Of a DNA stretch of 49,245 bases, positions 27,257 to 35,443 are shown piece by piece. A program made the position numbers and the translations under genes. The DNA comes from Bradyrhizobium lablabi (GTDB lineage Bacteria > Pseudomonadota > Alphaproteobacteria > Rhizobiales > Xanthobacteraceae). The number at the start of each line of letters is the position of its first letter. Position 1 is the first letter of the stretch. The notes beneath the pieces were generated by a model. It saw only the letters and a list, made by a program, of their open reading frames with translations. It was not told where the DNA came from and did not search any database. Where the stretch lies: assembly GCF_001440475.1 (NCBI RefSeq), contig NZ_LLYB01000123.1, positions 215,523-264,767 on the forward strand, written 5' to 3'.

Positions 27257-28642
27257 ATGAGCATTGCCGGAGTCTACGACATGCCGGTGGCGCGATCACC
27301 GCTGGTGCCACCGAGCCCGCCACGGGCGCCTGACGACATGACGGTGTTCGGGCGGATGAAGGCGATCCGCGAAAGTCCGATCGGCAGTTGGGGCCAGCGG
27401 GCCTATGAGGACGACATCGTCCAGGGCCGCTTCTTCGGACGCAGCACCTTCATTCTCAACACGCCGGATGCGATCCGGCATGTGCTGGTCGACAATTACG
27501 AAAACTACACGCGCACGCCGGTCGGCATCCGGGTGTTGCGCCCGATCCTCGGCAACGGCCTTCTGATCGCGGAAGGACGGGCGTGGAAACACCAGCGCCG
27601 CACGCTGGCGCCGGCCTTCACGCCGCGCGCGGTGATGCCGCTCGTTCCGCACATGCTGGCGGCGACCGATGAGACGGTCGCCAAGCTGCGAGCCGCCAGC
27701 AACGCCGCCGTCGATCTGCGCGAGGCGATGCAGCGGATGGCGCTCGAGATTGCCGGGCGCACCATGTTCTCGTTCACCATGGATCGCCACGGCGCCGCCT
27801 TGCGCGATTTCGTGATGGAGTATGGCGAGCGGCTGGCGCACCCGCATTTCCTCGATATGCTGCTGCCGCTGAGCTGGCCGAGCCCGCAGGACATTTCGCG
27901 CGCCCGCTTTCGCAAGCGCTGGACCGCCTTCGTCGGCATGCTGATGGCCGAGCGCCGCGCCGCCGGCAAGGCCGCGGGCGGGCCGGCGCGCGACCTGTTC
28001 GACCTGATGGGCGACGCCCGCGATCCGGAGACCGGCGAGGCCTTCACCGACGAACAGCTCGGCGACCAGGTTGCGACCATGATTCTCGCCGGCCACGAGA
28101 CGACGGCGACTGCACTGTTCTGGGCGCTTTACTTGCTGGCTCTCGATCCCGCCACGCAGGAGCAGGTGGCGACGGAAGCGCAGGATGCAACCGTCAACGG
28201 CGCGCTCGATATCGACAAGCTGAAATTCACCCGCGCCGTGATCGACGAGACCATGCGGCTCTATCCGCCTGCATTCCTGATCGCACGCGCGGCGACCGCG
28301 CCGGACGCGATCGCGGGCCTGCCGGTCAAGAAGAACGACGTCATCCTGATCGCGCCCTGGATATTGCACCGGCACGAAAAGTTGTGGCGCGATCCGAACG
28401 CCTTCATCCCATCGCGTTTCATGACCGGCACGCCACCCGACCGCTTCGCCTGCCTGCCGTTCGGTGTCGGCGCACGCGTCTGCATCGGCGCGCATTTCGC
28501 GCTGGTCGAAGCCACGCTGGCGCTGGCGAAGATGATCGGCGCGTTTCGTGTTACGCTGGTCGACAAGGAGCCGGTGATGCCGATCGGCGTGGTGACGACG
28601 CAGCCCAGCCGTTCGCCGAGGTTTGCCATCACGCCCCGGTAG
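27257..28642 (+). CDS. Cytochrome P450
   Basis: A 461-residue haem-thiolate monooxygenase. The I-helix motif AGHETTA (residues 278-284) binds oxygen, ExxR is ETMR (Glu331, Arg334), and the haem loop is FGVGARVCIGAHFA with the axial Cys409. No membrane anchor is predicted, so it is soluble and needs separate redox partners, which are not in the window. The sequence style (WKHQRRTLAPAFTP, LYPPAFLIARAA) is closer to CYP102/CYP4-like clans than to camphor-type P450s. The ATG at 27257 is only 13 bases after a long palindromic repeat; GGGACAGG between them is the likely ribosome binding site. Substrate unknown. Confidence 0.95.
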   Translation: MSIAGVYDMPVARSPLVPPSPPRAPDDMTVFGRMKAIRESPIGSWGQRAYEDDIVQGRFFGRSTFILNTPDAIRHVLVDNYENYTRTPVGIRVLRPILGNGLLIAEGRAWKHQRRTLAPAFTPRAVMPLVPHMLAATDETVAKLRAASNAAVDLREAMQRMALEIAGRTMFSFTMDRHGAALRDFVMEYGERLAHPHFLDMLLPLSWPSPQDISRARFRKRWTAFVGMLMAERRAAGKAAGGPARDLFDLMGDARDPETGEAFTDEQLGDQVATMILAGHETTATALFWALYLLALDPATQEQVATEAQDATVNGALDIDKLKFTRAVIDETMRLYPPAFLIARAATAPDAIAGLPVKKNDVILIAPWILHRHEKLWRDPNAFIPSRFMTGTPPDRFACLPFGVGARVCIGAHFALVEATLALAKMIGAFRVTLVDKEPVMPIGVVTTQPSRSPRFAITPR

Positions 28643-28762
28643 TATTTTGTTGATCGGGGGGATTGCCGGTTCGCGCCAGGAAAACGCGCCGGGCCGGAGG
28701 GAACACCTTGCGGAGTTGGTCCCGTAGCGTCATCTAGTTCTACTGCATCAATACCGCTCAAT

Positions 28763-28816
28763 CTCCTCATCCTGAGGAGCCCGCGAGACGCGCTTCGCGC
28801 TCCTCACCACGAGGGG
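28763..28816. repeat. Palindromic repeat, family B copy 1
   Basis: CTCCTCATCCTGAGGAGC is followed by GCGAGACGCGCTTCGCGCTCC and a closing CTCACCACGAGGGG, giving nested dyads. Related sequence lies at 30421-30467, on the other side of the cyclase gene. It is upstream of the cyclase start at 28849. Confidence 0.6.
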
Positions 28817-28848
28817 CTTGTGACCACAGTTAGGACTAGGTTATCAGC

Positions 28849-30258
28849 ATGAGCGATACCCAGGCCCAGTTCTCAGTCCTGAAGCAGACCGCCGATCCCG
28901 CGGTCGTCGACGCCATTTCGCAACTGATCGCCAAGGGCGAGGACCGCGATCTCAACCGGATCAACCTGCTGGATTTTTCCGCCCGCTACGGGCTCGACGA
29001 GGAAAAGGTCATCTCGGCCTTCCTGCATTCGGCGCGGCTCGGGCTGTTCGATCTCACCTGGAACGTGCTGTGCCCCGGCTGCGGCGGCGTGCTCGGTGCG
29101 CACAACACGCTGAAATCGCTCCGCCACGACGACTATAATTGCGCGCTGTGTGCGCAAGGCTATGAGGCATCCGTTGACGATCGCGTCGAGGTCGCGTTCA
29201 CCGTCAGCCCGCGCGTCAGGCGGATCGCCGCGCACGATCCCAACACGCTGCCGATCTGGGAATATAACCGCCAGATGTTCTGGAGCTCGGGGATGGACCT
29301 GAGCGAGGAATCGATCAAGCGGCTGATCGACGAGGTGTCGCTCGAGGCCATCGAGCTGCCGGCCGGCGAAAAGGCGGTGCTGTCGCTGCAACTGCCCAAT
29401 CAGTTCGTCATCGTGTTCGAGCCGGTGACGCATTCGGCGCACTTTTTCGATGTCCAGGGCGAGCCGACCCGCGAGCGGCAGCAATTTTCGATCGTCTTCA
29501 ACAAGCTGCATGCCCCGACGGGCTCCACGGTGATGCGCCCGGGACCGCTGCGGTTGTCGCTGGAGAACCAGACCGATACGCGCGTGCTGCCCGCAGTCTG
29601 GATCGCCAACGACACGCTCCATGAGCTGCTCGGCAAGCGCAAGCCGATCCTGACCGCCAAGCGGATACTGTCGAACCAGACGTTTCGCGACGTGTTCAAG
29701 GCGGACAATCTCAACGTCGATCAGCGGCTGAAGATAACCTCGCTGACCTTCCTGTTCACGGATCTCAAGGGCTCCACCGCGCTCTATGAGCGGGTCGGCG
29801 ATCTCGCCGCCTTCGATCTGGTGCGGGCGCATTTCCATGCGCTGCTCGAAATCATTGCGTCCGAGAAGGGCGCGGTGGTGAAAACGATCGGCGACGCCGT
29901 GATGGCGACCTTCATCAGGCCGGAACATGCGATCGTCGCGGGCCTGCGGATGCGCGCGGCGATGGCGGCGCTGAATGCCGAGCGCGGCCGCGAGGATTTG
30001 ATCGTCAAGATCGGCATCCACGAGGGCCCGTGCCTGGCGGTGATGCTGAACGAGCGGCAGGACTATTTCGGCCAGACCGTCAACATCGCCTCTCGGGTGC
30101 AGAGCCTGTCGACCTCTCAGGAGATCCACATCACGGGGCCGGTGATCGAATCGCCGGCGGTCGCCACCATCCTTCAGAAAGAGGCGATCCGGCCGATCCA
30201 GAAGGAAGCTGCGCTGCGCGGCATCGCCGACAAGATGGTGGTGTACGAGATACCCTAA
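28849..30258 (+). CDS. Class III adenylate/guanylate cyclase with N-terminal zinc-ribbon and DUF5939-like region
   Basis: Class III cyclases make cAMP or cGMP from the nucleoside triphosphate. The 469-residue cytosolic protein has an N-terminal helical domain, then a probable zinc ribbon (Cys75, Cys78 in LCPGCGG; Cys98, Cys101 in NCALCAQG), then a long middle region of the DUF5939 kind, and the catalytic domain from about 295. Metal ligands are Asp305 in FTDLKGSTALYERVGD and Asp349 in KTIGDAVMATF. DYFGQTVNIASRVQ carries the transition-state Asn and Arg. All core residues are present, so it should be active. ATP versus GTP preference cannot be fixed by eye. It is probably monocistronic, with family B repeats on both sides. 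Confidence 0.92.
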   Translation: MSDTQAQFSVLKQTADPAVVDAISQLIAKGEDRDLNRINLLDFSARYGLDEEKVISAFLHSARLGLFDLTWNVLCPGCGGVLGAHNTLKSLRHDDYNCALCAQGYEASVDDRVEVAFTVSPRVRRIAAHDPNTLPIWEYNRQMFWSSGMDLSEESIKRLIDEVSLEAIELPAGEKAVLSLQLPNQFVIVFEPVTHSAHFFDVQGEPTRERQQFSIVFNKLHAPTGSTVMRPGPLRLSLENQTDTRVLPAVWIANDTLHELLGKRKPILTAKRILSNQTFRDVFKADNLNVDQRLKITSLTFLFTDLKGSTALYERVGDLAAFDLVRAHFHALLEIIASEKGAVVKTIGDAVMATFIRPEHAIVAGLRMRAAMAALNAERGREDLIVKIGIHEGPCLAVMLNERQDYFGQTVNIASRVQSLSTSQEIHITGPVIESPAVATILQKEAIRPIQKEAALRGIADKMVVYEIP

Positions 30259-30320
30259 TTCTATTGCGTCACAATTGTTGCAATCAGGCATCCCGAGAGC
30301 TTGTGAAGCTATCTCCACCC

Positions 30321-30396
30321 GTCATTGCGAGCGCAGCGAAGCAATCCATCTATCCCCGCGCCGAGACGTGGATTGCTTCGCTTCGCTCGCAATGAC
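30321..30396. repeat. Compound palindromic repeat, group A copy 4 (AGCGAAGC core)
   Basis: The left arm is GTCATTGCGAGCGCAGCGAAG followed without a break by CAATCCA; the right arm is its near-perfect inverse, ending GCTCGCAATGAC. It has the same GTCAT...ATCCA frame as the CCGGG-core copies but a different core. It lies between the convergent cyclase and cupredoxin genes. Confidence 0.85.
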
Positions 30397-30420
30397 GAGG
30401 AAAGAGCTGACTCCGATCGC

Positions 30421-30467
30421 CCTGAGGAGCCAGTGAGATACACTTCGCGCCCTCACCGTGACGGGCC
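30421..30467. repeat. Palindromic repeat, family B copy 2 (degenerate)
   Basis: CCTGAGGAGCCAGTGAGATA then CACTTCGCGCCCTCACCGTGA. It is related to 28763-28816 but more diverged, and sits 24 bases after the group A repeat. Confidence 0.45.
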
Positions 30468-30492
30468 AATCACCCCGCAGGATTAATTCGCG

Positions 30493-30969
30493 CTACTCGA
30501 TCACGATCTCGCCGACCATGCCGAGTTCGGCGTGGGTCTTGCCGTCGCTGGTCTTGATGTCGCAGCGCAGGTCGCCGGCGCGGCCGGCGGCGACCGGCAC
30601 CAGCCACCATTCGGCAGATTGTCCCGGATAGACCTCGATCTCGCGGATCGGGCCCTTGAATTCGGCGAGGGTGACCGTCTTGCCGTTCTGCGGCTGCGTC
30701 ACCTGGGCCTTGCGCGTGAACACCATCTGCGAGAACGCGTGCGAGGTGAAGTAGTGCGGGTCGTTGCTCGCATTGCGCAGGATCAGCTTGTAGAGCTTGC
30801 CGGTTTCCAGCTTGATCTGCTTCGGCGCGAATTCGTGTTTGCCGGGCGAGCCGAGATCGACTGTCACCTCGATCGGAGTCTGCCGCGAGAGGTCGCCTGC
30901 CGCGAGAGCAGCTCCGGAAGCAATTCCAAGCACAACGGCCGCGCCGAGCGCGAAGCGGAAGGTAGTCAT
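30493..30969 (-). CDS. Secreted cupredoxin-like protein
   Basis: A 158-residue periplasmic protein with a signal peptide (MTTFRFALGAAVVLGIASGA, cleavage near ALA) and a single cupredoxin-type beta fold. EFAPKQIKLETGKLYKLILR and VYPGQSAEWWLVPVAAG are typical blue-copper fold strands. Possible copper ligands are His72 or His77 in DPHYFTSHAF, Cys136 in DLRCDIK, His146 in KTHAELGM and Met151: the His...Cys...His...Met order of type 1 sites, though the Cys-His spacing (9 residues between) is wider than usual. Copper binding is therefore likely but not certain. The start at 30969 has GGGGGAA upstream. A Fur-type palindrome lies 47-69 bp upstream. Confidence 0.8.
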   Translation of the reverse strand: MTTFRFALGAAVVLGIASGAALAAGDLSRQTPIEVTVDLGSPGKHEFAPKQIKLETGKLYKLILRNASNDPHYFTSHAFSQMVFTRKAQVTQPQNGKTVTLAEFKGPIREIEVYPGQSAEWWLVPVAAGRAGDLRCDIKTSDGKTHAELGMVGEIVIE

Positions 30970-31015
30970 GCGCGTTCCCCCGAAATCTCTTGTTGAAACA
31001 ACGGGTTCACTCTTA

Positions 31016-31038
31016 ATGCAAATGCGAATGACTTGCAA
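31016..31038. promoter_or_regulatory. Candidate Fur/Mur-type metal box upstream of the cupredoxin-like gene
   Basis: ATGCAAATGCGAATG then ACTTGCAA is an AT-rich imperfect palindrome with TGCAA and TTGCA half-sites, resembling Fur-family boxes of proteobacteria, which often read like TGCGAAT-N-ATTCGCA. It is 47-69 bp before the cupredoxin start codon, a usual operator position. The right half is imperfect, so this is a candidate only. Confidence 0.35.
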
Positions 31039-31340
31039 TTAGATATCGGCCCTGCACCCTGCGGCGAATCGCGCAGCCGGCCGCGTTCTTTCCGAAAGCG
31101 GCAGAGCTTGCACGCTTTGAACCGACGCCTGTCGGCTTCGACTTAACAGAACAGGAGGCGCGCGCCGTTCGCTGAGCAAGTTGTGGCCGTTGCCCATGTT
31201 TCGCGCGGAAGTTTCCGCCACCTCAACGTGACGCCGATTTAATCTGCCTGCGTTATCCCTCACGCATCGCGTGGATTGCGAAGGCCAAAGCTTCAACCCA
31301 TATTCGTCCAACGGCTTCTTCGAATTTGTAGGGTAGACTG
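31039..31340. other. Intergenic space between cupredoxin-like and TerB-like genes
   Basis: About 300 bp between divergent genes. I see no credible coding frame, RNA gene or repeat. GGGTAGACTG just before 31341 may serve as the ribosome binding region of the TerB-like gene. Confidence 0.4.
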
Positions 31341-31847
31341 ATGCTCGACGGACTGCGCCAATTCATTGCCGACATCGTCGCGCCCAGCGCGGATCAGGAT
31401 CTCGCGTTCGACGACACCGGCTATCTGCTCGCTGCGACCGCGCTGCTGGTTCACGTCGTCTCGCTCGATGGTGAGCCGAGCGCGGCCGAGAAGCACAAAT
31501 TGCACTCTCTGATCGAAAGCCGCTTCAAGCTTGATCGAGGCAAGGCGGACCATCTGATCGCGTCGGCAACGCGGGCCGAAGGCGAGGCCGTCGATCTCTA
31601 TCGTTTCACCAGCGTCATCATGCGCTCGGTCAACGAGGAGGGCCGGCTCCGCATCATCGAGATGATGTGGGAGCTGGTATATACGGACGGCCAGGTCAGC
31701 GAATTCGAGGACAACGTCGTCTGGCGCGCGGCCGATCTGCTCGGTATTTCGTCGCGCGACAGGATCGATCTGAAACACAAGGTGGCCGAGCAGCGGCAGG
31801 CAGGCTCGTCCGACGGCGTTTCGAAAACAGTCGACGCCGCGACGTGA
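31341..31847 (+). CDS. TerB-like (tellurite-resistance B fold) protein
   Basis: A 168-residue all-helical protein of the TerB-like family. LLAATALLVHVVSLDGEPSAAEKHKL and IEMMWELVYTDGQVSEFEDNVVWRAADLLG are the two repeated helical units, each with an acidic D-G motif (SLDGEPS, YTDGQVS) that binds metal in TerB relatives. There is no signal peptide or membrane helix, so it is cytosolic. Proteins of this type are widespread in Rhizobiales and not tied to tellurite; no ter operon surrounds it. It stands alone, with the short-chain dehydrogenase gene about 230 bp downstream. The role is unknown. Confidence 0.88.
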   Translation: MLDGLRQFIADIVAPSADQDLAFDDTGYLLAATALLVHVVSLDGEPSAAEKHKLHSLIESRFKLDRGKADHLIASATRAEGEAVDLYRFTSVIMRSVNEEGRLRIIEMMWELVYTDGQVSEFEDNVVWRAADLLGISSRDRIDLKHKVAEQRQAGSSDGVSKTVDAAT

Positions 31848-31969
31848 CGGCGCCATCGCGCGCTCCCTGATTACTCAGATGACGAAATTTTAATGTGCCT
31901 CGCGATCCGTCGCGAAGATGCGCGATGCGCCTGAAACTATTGAGGTTCAATTGCCCGAGCACGGAGGCC

Positions 31970-31990
31970 TGCATGGGCATATGCCATGCA
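31970..31990. promoter_or_regulatory. Near-perfect palindrome upstream of the short-chain dehydrogenase
   Basis: TGCATGG then GCATATGCC then ATGCA reads almost the same on both strands around CATATG, with one extra G. It is about 85 bp upstream of the dehydrogenase start and could be an operator. I know no matching regulator, so this is weak evidence. Confidence 0.3.
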
Positions 31991-32074
31991 CGTGGCTTGC
32001 GTCACACCGCGCGCCTATGCTCTCGTTCCACCGCTATCGCTACCTCCTGCAATTGATTTCAAGAGCATCCCATC

Positions 32075-32854
32075 GTGACCGAGCGTGTGACGCTGATTAC
32101 CGGTGCATCGGCCGGAATAGGCACCGAACTGGCGCGCGTTTTTGCATCCCATGGCCATCGTCTGGCGCTGGTGGCACGGCGCGCCGAACGTCTGACCGCA
32201 TTGGCCGCTGAGATCACGGCGGCCGGCGGCAAAGCTCCGATCGTCATTCCCTGCGACCTCGTGCAGGCGGACTGCGGCGACAAGATTGCTGAAGCGTTGG
32301 CGGCTTCCAGTGTGGAAGTCGAATACGTCGTCAACAATGCGGGTTTTGGATTGTTCGGCAAGGCCGTGCAGCGCGACCGCGCCGATCAGCTCGACATGAT
32401 CGCCGTCAACATCCGCGCGCTGACCGATCTGTCGCTGCGGTTTTCGGACCAGTTGATCCGCAACCGCGGCGGCCTTCTGAATGTCGGCTCGATCGCGGGC
32501 TTTCTGCCCGGTCCGGGCATGGCGGTCTATTACGCCACCAAGGCCTACGTGCTGTCGTTCACGGAAGCGATGCGTGCCGAACTGGCGCCGCATGGCGTGC
32601 GGGTGACGGTGCTGTGTCCCGGCCCGGTGCCGTCGGAATTCCAGGCGCGCGCCGGCTTCCGGCCCGGATTCGATTCGGCGGTGCTCAAGGTCTTGCCCGC
32701 CGATGTCGCACAGCAGGCCTTTCGCGGATTGATGGCTAACAAACGTGCAGTGATGCCCGGTCTCGGCATCAAGATCGTGCCATTCCTGCTCAGGCTTTTC
32801 CCGCGCTCCTTCATTCTTGGGGCAGTCGGCCGTCTCCAGCTCCGCCAGCGCTGA
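32075..32854 (+). CDS. Short-chain dehydrogenase/reductase, SDR family
   Basis: A 259-residue classical SDR. TGASAGIG (residues 9-16) binds the dinucleotide, NNAGFG marks the central strand, and the catalytic residues are Ser139 in VGSIAG, Tyr152 and Lys156 in YYATK. The LVARR sequence after strand 2 suggests NADP(H). The C-terminus has the hydrophobic stretch IVPFLLRLFPRSFILGAVG, which occurs in the DltE/YqjQ-like SDRs and may associate with the membrane. The start is GTG at 32075 (VTERVTLITG); no good ribosome binding site is visible. The substrate cannot be read from the sequence. It stands apart from the amidotransferase gene by 160 bp. Confidence 0.92.
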   Translation: MTERVTLITGASAGIGTELARVFASHGHRLALVARRAERLTALAAEITAAGGKAPIVIPCDLVQADCGDKIAEALAASSVEVEYVVNNAGFGLFGKAVQRDRADQLDMIAVNIRALTDLSLRFSDQLIRNRGGLLNVGSIAGFLPGPGMAVYYATKAYVLSFTEAMRAELAPHGVRVTVLCPGPVPSEFQARAGFRPGFDSAVLKVLPADVAQQAFRGLMANKRAVMPGLGIKIVPFLLRLFPRSFILGAVGRLQLRQR

Positions 32855-33018
32855 AGAATCCCCGGGTTTTTCCGGTGTCACGGCCCGTTCGCGCCGCGAT
32901 CGGGCGCCTGAACGCGTCTGGCCCGCGGTTTGCTTACATTTCTGCTGTGTGCGTGAACTCACGCGAAATTAAGAATCACTTAGGTATGGTTTCGATTCGA
33001 GGCACCTGAGCAACGTCG

Positions 33019-33819
33019 ATGTCGTTCCGGTCGAGCAAAAATGGCGGCAACATCGTGCCCTTTCCGGGCCGAACGGCGCTGATTGCGCCTGATGCCGCCC
33101 CGCTCAAGCCGGTCCTGATCGTCCTGCACCAGGAAACCTCGACGCCGGGCCGTGTCGGCAATGCCCTGCGCGCCCTCGGCTACCCCCTCGACATCAGGCG
33201 TCCGCGGTTCGGCGATCCCTTGCCGGCGACCCTGGAGCGGCATGCCGGCGCGGTCATCTTCGGCGGCCCGATGAGCGCCAACGATTCCGACGACTATGTC
33301 CGCCGCGAAATCGACTGGATCGAAATTCCCCTGCGCGAGCAGCGGCCGTTTCTCGGCATCTGCCTGGGCGCGCAGATGCTTGCCAAACAATTGGGCGCAC
33401 CCGTCGCGCCGCATCATGAGGGCCGGGTCGAGGTCGGCTATTATCCGATCCGCCCCACCGTGGCCGGCCATGCGCTCTGCCCCGATTGGCCGGCGCGCGT
33501 CTATCATTGGCACGGCGAAGGATTTCAGTTGCCTGACGGCACCGAGCTGCTTGCCGAAGGCGACGACTTTCCGGTGCAGGCGTTTCAGCACGGCCATGCG
33601 TTCGGCCTGCAGTTTCATCCCGACGTCACCTACGCGATGATGCATCGCTGGACCACGCGCGGATGCGTGCGGATGGATTCGCCGGGCGCGCAGCCGCGTC
33701 ATCTTCATTTCGAAGGCCGCGCGGTGCACGATGTGGCCGAACGGGCCTGGTTGAAAAATTTCATCGCGGGCTGGATCGTGCGCACGCCGCACGCGGTCAT
33801 GCTGGACGCCGCCGAATAG
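33019..33819 (+). CDS. Class I glutamine amidotransferase-like protein
   Basis: A 266-residue class I glutamine amidotransferase domain protein, the GuaA-N-terminal-like type. FLGICLGAQMLAKQ contains the nucleophile Cys115, and LQFHPDVT holds His200; Asp202 replaces the Glu of the usual HPE triad. This change is common in stand-alone amidotransferases of the YfeJ/GMP-synthase-like type. There is no synthetase domain, so the acceptor is unknown; relatives act in gamma-glutamyl metabolism. Residues 1-28 look like a disordered extension. The start at 33019 is uncertain. An inverted repeat, GCGTGA-AC-TCACGC, near 32951-32964 lies upstream and might be regulatory. Confidence 0.88.
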   Translation: MSFRSSKNGGNIVPFPGRTALIAPDAAPLKPVLIVLHQETSTPGRVGNALRALGYPLDIRRPRFGDPLPATLERHAGAVIFGGPMSANDSDDYVRREIDWIEIPLREQRPFLGICLGAQMLAKQLGAPVAPHHEGRVEVGYYPIRPTVAGHALCPDWPARVYHWHGEGFQLPDGTELLAEGDDFPVQAFQHGHAFGLQFHPDVTYAMMHRWTTRGCVRMDSPGAQPRHLHFEGRAVHDVAERAWLKNFIAGWIVRTPHAVMLDAAE

Positions 33820-33941
33820 CCGCCACGCGGAATTTTCCCGCGCATTTCGAACGTCTTTCAAACATCGCCGATGTGGTAGAGTTGACGCGGCCGAAAGGCT
33901 CGCGCGCCAAACGCCAATAAGAAAACAACAGGGAGATCGCC

Positions 33942-34754
33942 GTGACCTATCAGCACATTCTCTATGAGATGAGCGACAAGATCGCGACCATCACGCTGAA
34001 CCGGCCCGACCGCATGAATGCGTGGACCGCGACCATGGAGCGCGACGTGCGCCACGCGATGGAGGCGGCGGCCGGCGACGACAATGTCCGCGTCATCATC
34101 CTCACCGGCGCCGGCCGCGCGTTTTGCGCGGGCGCGGACATGGAGGCCCTGAAGGCCATCGATCCCAGCGAGATCAGGCGCGGCGAAAGCACGCCGCCGT
34201 TCGACATGAACCGCCGGGCAGATTGGCAGACGCGCTACGCCTATTATCCGGCGATCCCGAAACCCGTGATCGGCATGCTCAACGGCGCCACCGCCGGCAT
34301 CGGCCTGGTCCACGCGCTCTATTGCGACCTGCGTTTTGCCGCCGACAACACCGTGTTCACCACCTCGTTCGCACGCCGCGGGCTGATTGCCGAGCACGGC
34401 ATCAGCTGGATGCTGCCGCGCATCGTCGGCCACGCCAATGCGCTCGATCTGCTGATGTCCGCGCGGCGGGTGGGAAGCGAGGAGGCGCTGCGGATCGGGC
34501 TGGTCAACCGGCTCTATCCGCCGGAGCAGCTGCGCGAGCAGACCTATGCCTACGCGCGCGATCTCGCCGATTTCGTCTCACCGAGCGCCATTTCGGTGAT
34601 CAAGCGCCAGCTCTACGACGTGCCGTTCCAGACGCTGGCGGAAGCCACCATCGACGCCAACCGCGAGATGCAGATCGCGCTGAAGGGGAGTGATTTCCGG
34701 GAGGGGGTGGCGAGCTTCGTGGAGAAAAGGGCGCCGCGGTTTACGGGGAAGTGA
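33942..34754 (+). CDS. Enoyl-CoA hydratase/isomerase (crotonase) family protein
   Basis: A 270-residue crotonase-fold protein. The oxyanion-hole segments are present (AGRAFCAGADM and NGATAGIGLVHALYCDLRFAA). In mitochondrial enoyl-CoA hydratase the first catalytic Glu lies in FGQPE; here the aligned stretch is VFTTSFARRG, so that Glu is absent. Glu151 in LIAEHGISW sits several residues later, as in other crotonase subgroups. It may therefore be an isomerase, hydrolase or a hydratase with different acid-base residues. The start is GTG at 33942, with GGGAGA upstream, giving a protein beginning TYQHILYEMSDKIATITLN. It is probably monocistronic. Confidence 0.9.
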   Translation: MTYQHILYEMSDKIATITLNRPDRMNAWTATMERDVRHAMEAAAGDDNVRVIILTGAGRAFCAGADMEALKAIDPSEIRRGESTPPFDMNRRADWQTRYAYYPAIPKPVIGMLNGATAGIGLVHALYCDLRFAADNTVFTTSFARRGLIAEHGISWMLPRIVGHANALDLLMSARRVGSEEALRIGLVNRLYPPEQLREQTYAYARDLADFVSPSAISVIKRQLYDVPFQTLAEATIDANREMQIALKGSDFREGVASFVEKRAPRFTGK

Positions 34755-34789
34755 GGGGGACCTAACGCGGGTCTATCAGCCCGCCGTCG

Positions 34790-34864
34790 CCCTTCGGGCT
34801 ATGGCGTGGCAGCCTTCGCTACGAGAGGGCTTACCCAGCCGAAGCAGGCGCAGCCTGCGAAGGC
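34790..34864. repeat. Palindromic repeat abutting tRNA-Ala
   Basis: CCCTTCGGGC, AGCCTTCGC (34811) and GCGAAGGCT (34857-34865) form nested inverted arms with CAGCC/GGCTG elements between. It ends exactly at the CCA end of tRNA-Ala. It may be the tRNA terminator or a family G repeat; I see no second full copy in the window. Confidence 0.45.
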
Positions 34865-34940
<76 letters not shown>

Positions 34941-35134
34941 GTCGCGATTGCCTCAAGGTGACCCGAAGCAGCCGACAATCGGCGTCATTTACAGTCCGGC
35001 CCAAGGCCAAGTCAAGAACGGTGCAAGAAACTTGAAACGGCCGATTTTGGCGTCATTTTGCCGGGAACTTCCCTTGTTTGCGGGGGGATGAACCGATATC
35101 TAGCTGAATATCCCTCCTCGCGAGCCCCCTCCAC

Positions 35135-35425
35135 ATGCGCGCTATCCTGGAAGTCATCCTTATTGTCTTGGATCTCTACATCTGGCTGCTGATCGCCTCG
35201 GCGATCCTGTCCTGGTTGATAGCTTTCAACGTCGTCAACACCCGCAACCAGTTCGTGGCGGCGGTGGCCGAGTTCCTGTACCGGATCACCGAGCCGGCGC
35301 TGGCGCCGATCCGCAGGTTCATGCCCAATCTGGGCGGGCTCGACATTTCGCCGATCATCCTGATCCTGCTCATCATCCTCGTTCAAAAGCTGCTCGCCTA
35401 CAACGTGATGCCCCTAGTCGTTTAG
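35135..35425 (+). CDS. YggT family membrane protein
   Basis: A 96-residue membrane protein with a single YggT unit: helix AILEVILIVLDLYIWLLIAS, then SWLIAFNVVNTRNQFVAAVAEFLYRITEPALAPIRR, and a second helix SPIILILLIILVQKLLAY. The ITEP-L-PIR motif is diagnostic. YggT proteins are linked to osmotic or membrane homeostasis and sometimes to Sec- or division-related functions, without a settled role. It is the first gene of the set YggT-DUF167-folD, an order found in many Rhizobiales; spacing to the next gene is 18 bp, consistent with one transcript. The ribosome binding site is weak. Confidence 0.93.
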   Translation: MRAILEVILIVLDLYIWLLIASAILSWLIAFNVVNTRNQFVAAVAEFLYRITEPALAPIRRFMPNLGGLDISPIILILLIILVQKLLAYNVMPLVV

Positions 35426-35443
35426 CGCGCTGATGGAGCCCTG

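Noticed and set aside
28873..30318. 481-codon minus-strand frame opposite the cyclase gene
   Set aside because: Shadow frame; the plus-strand protein has complete cyclase catalytic residues.
31341..31847. Tellurite-resistance operon
   Set aside because: Only a lone TerB-like gene is present; the other ter genes are absent, so the fold name does not imply resistance.
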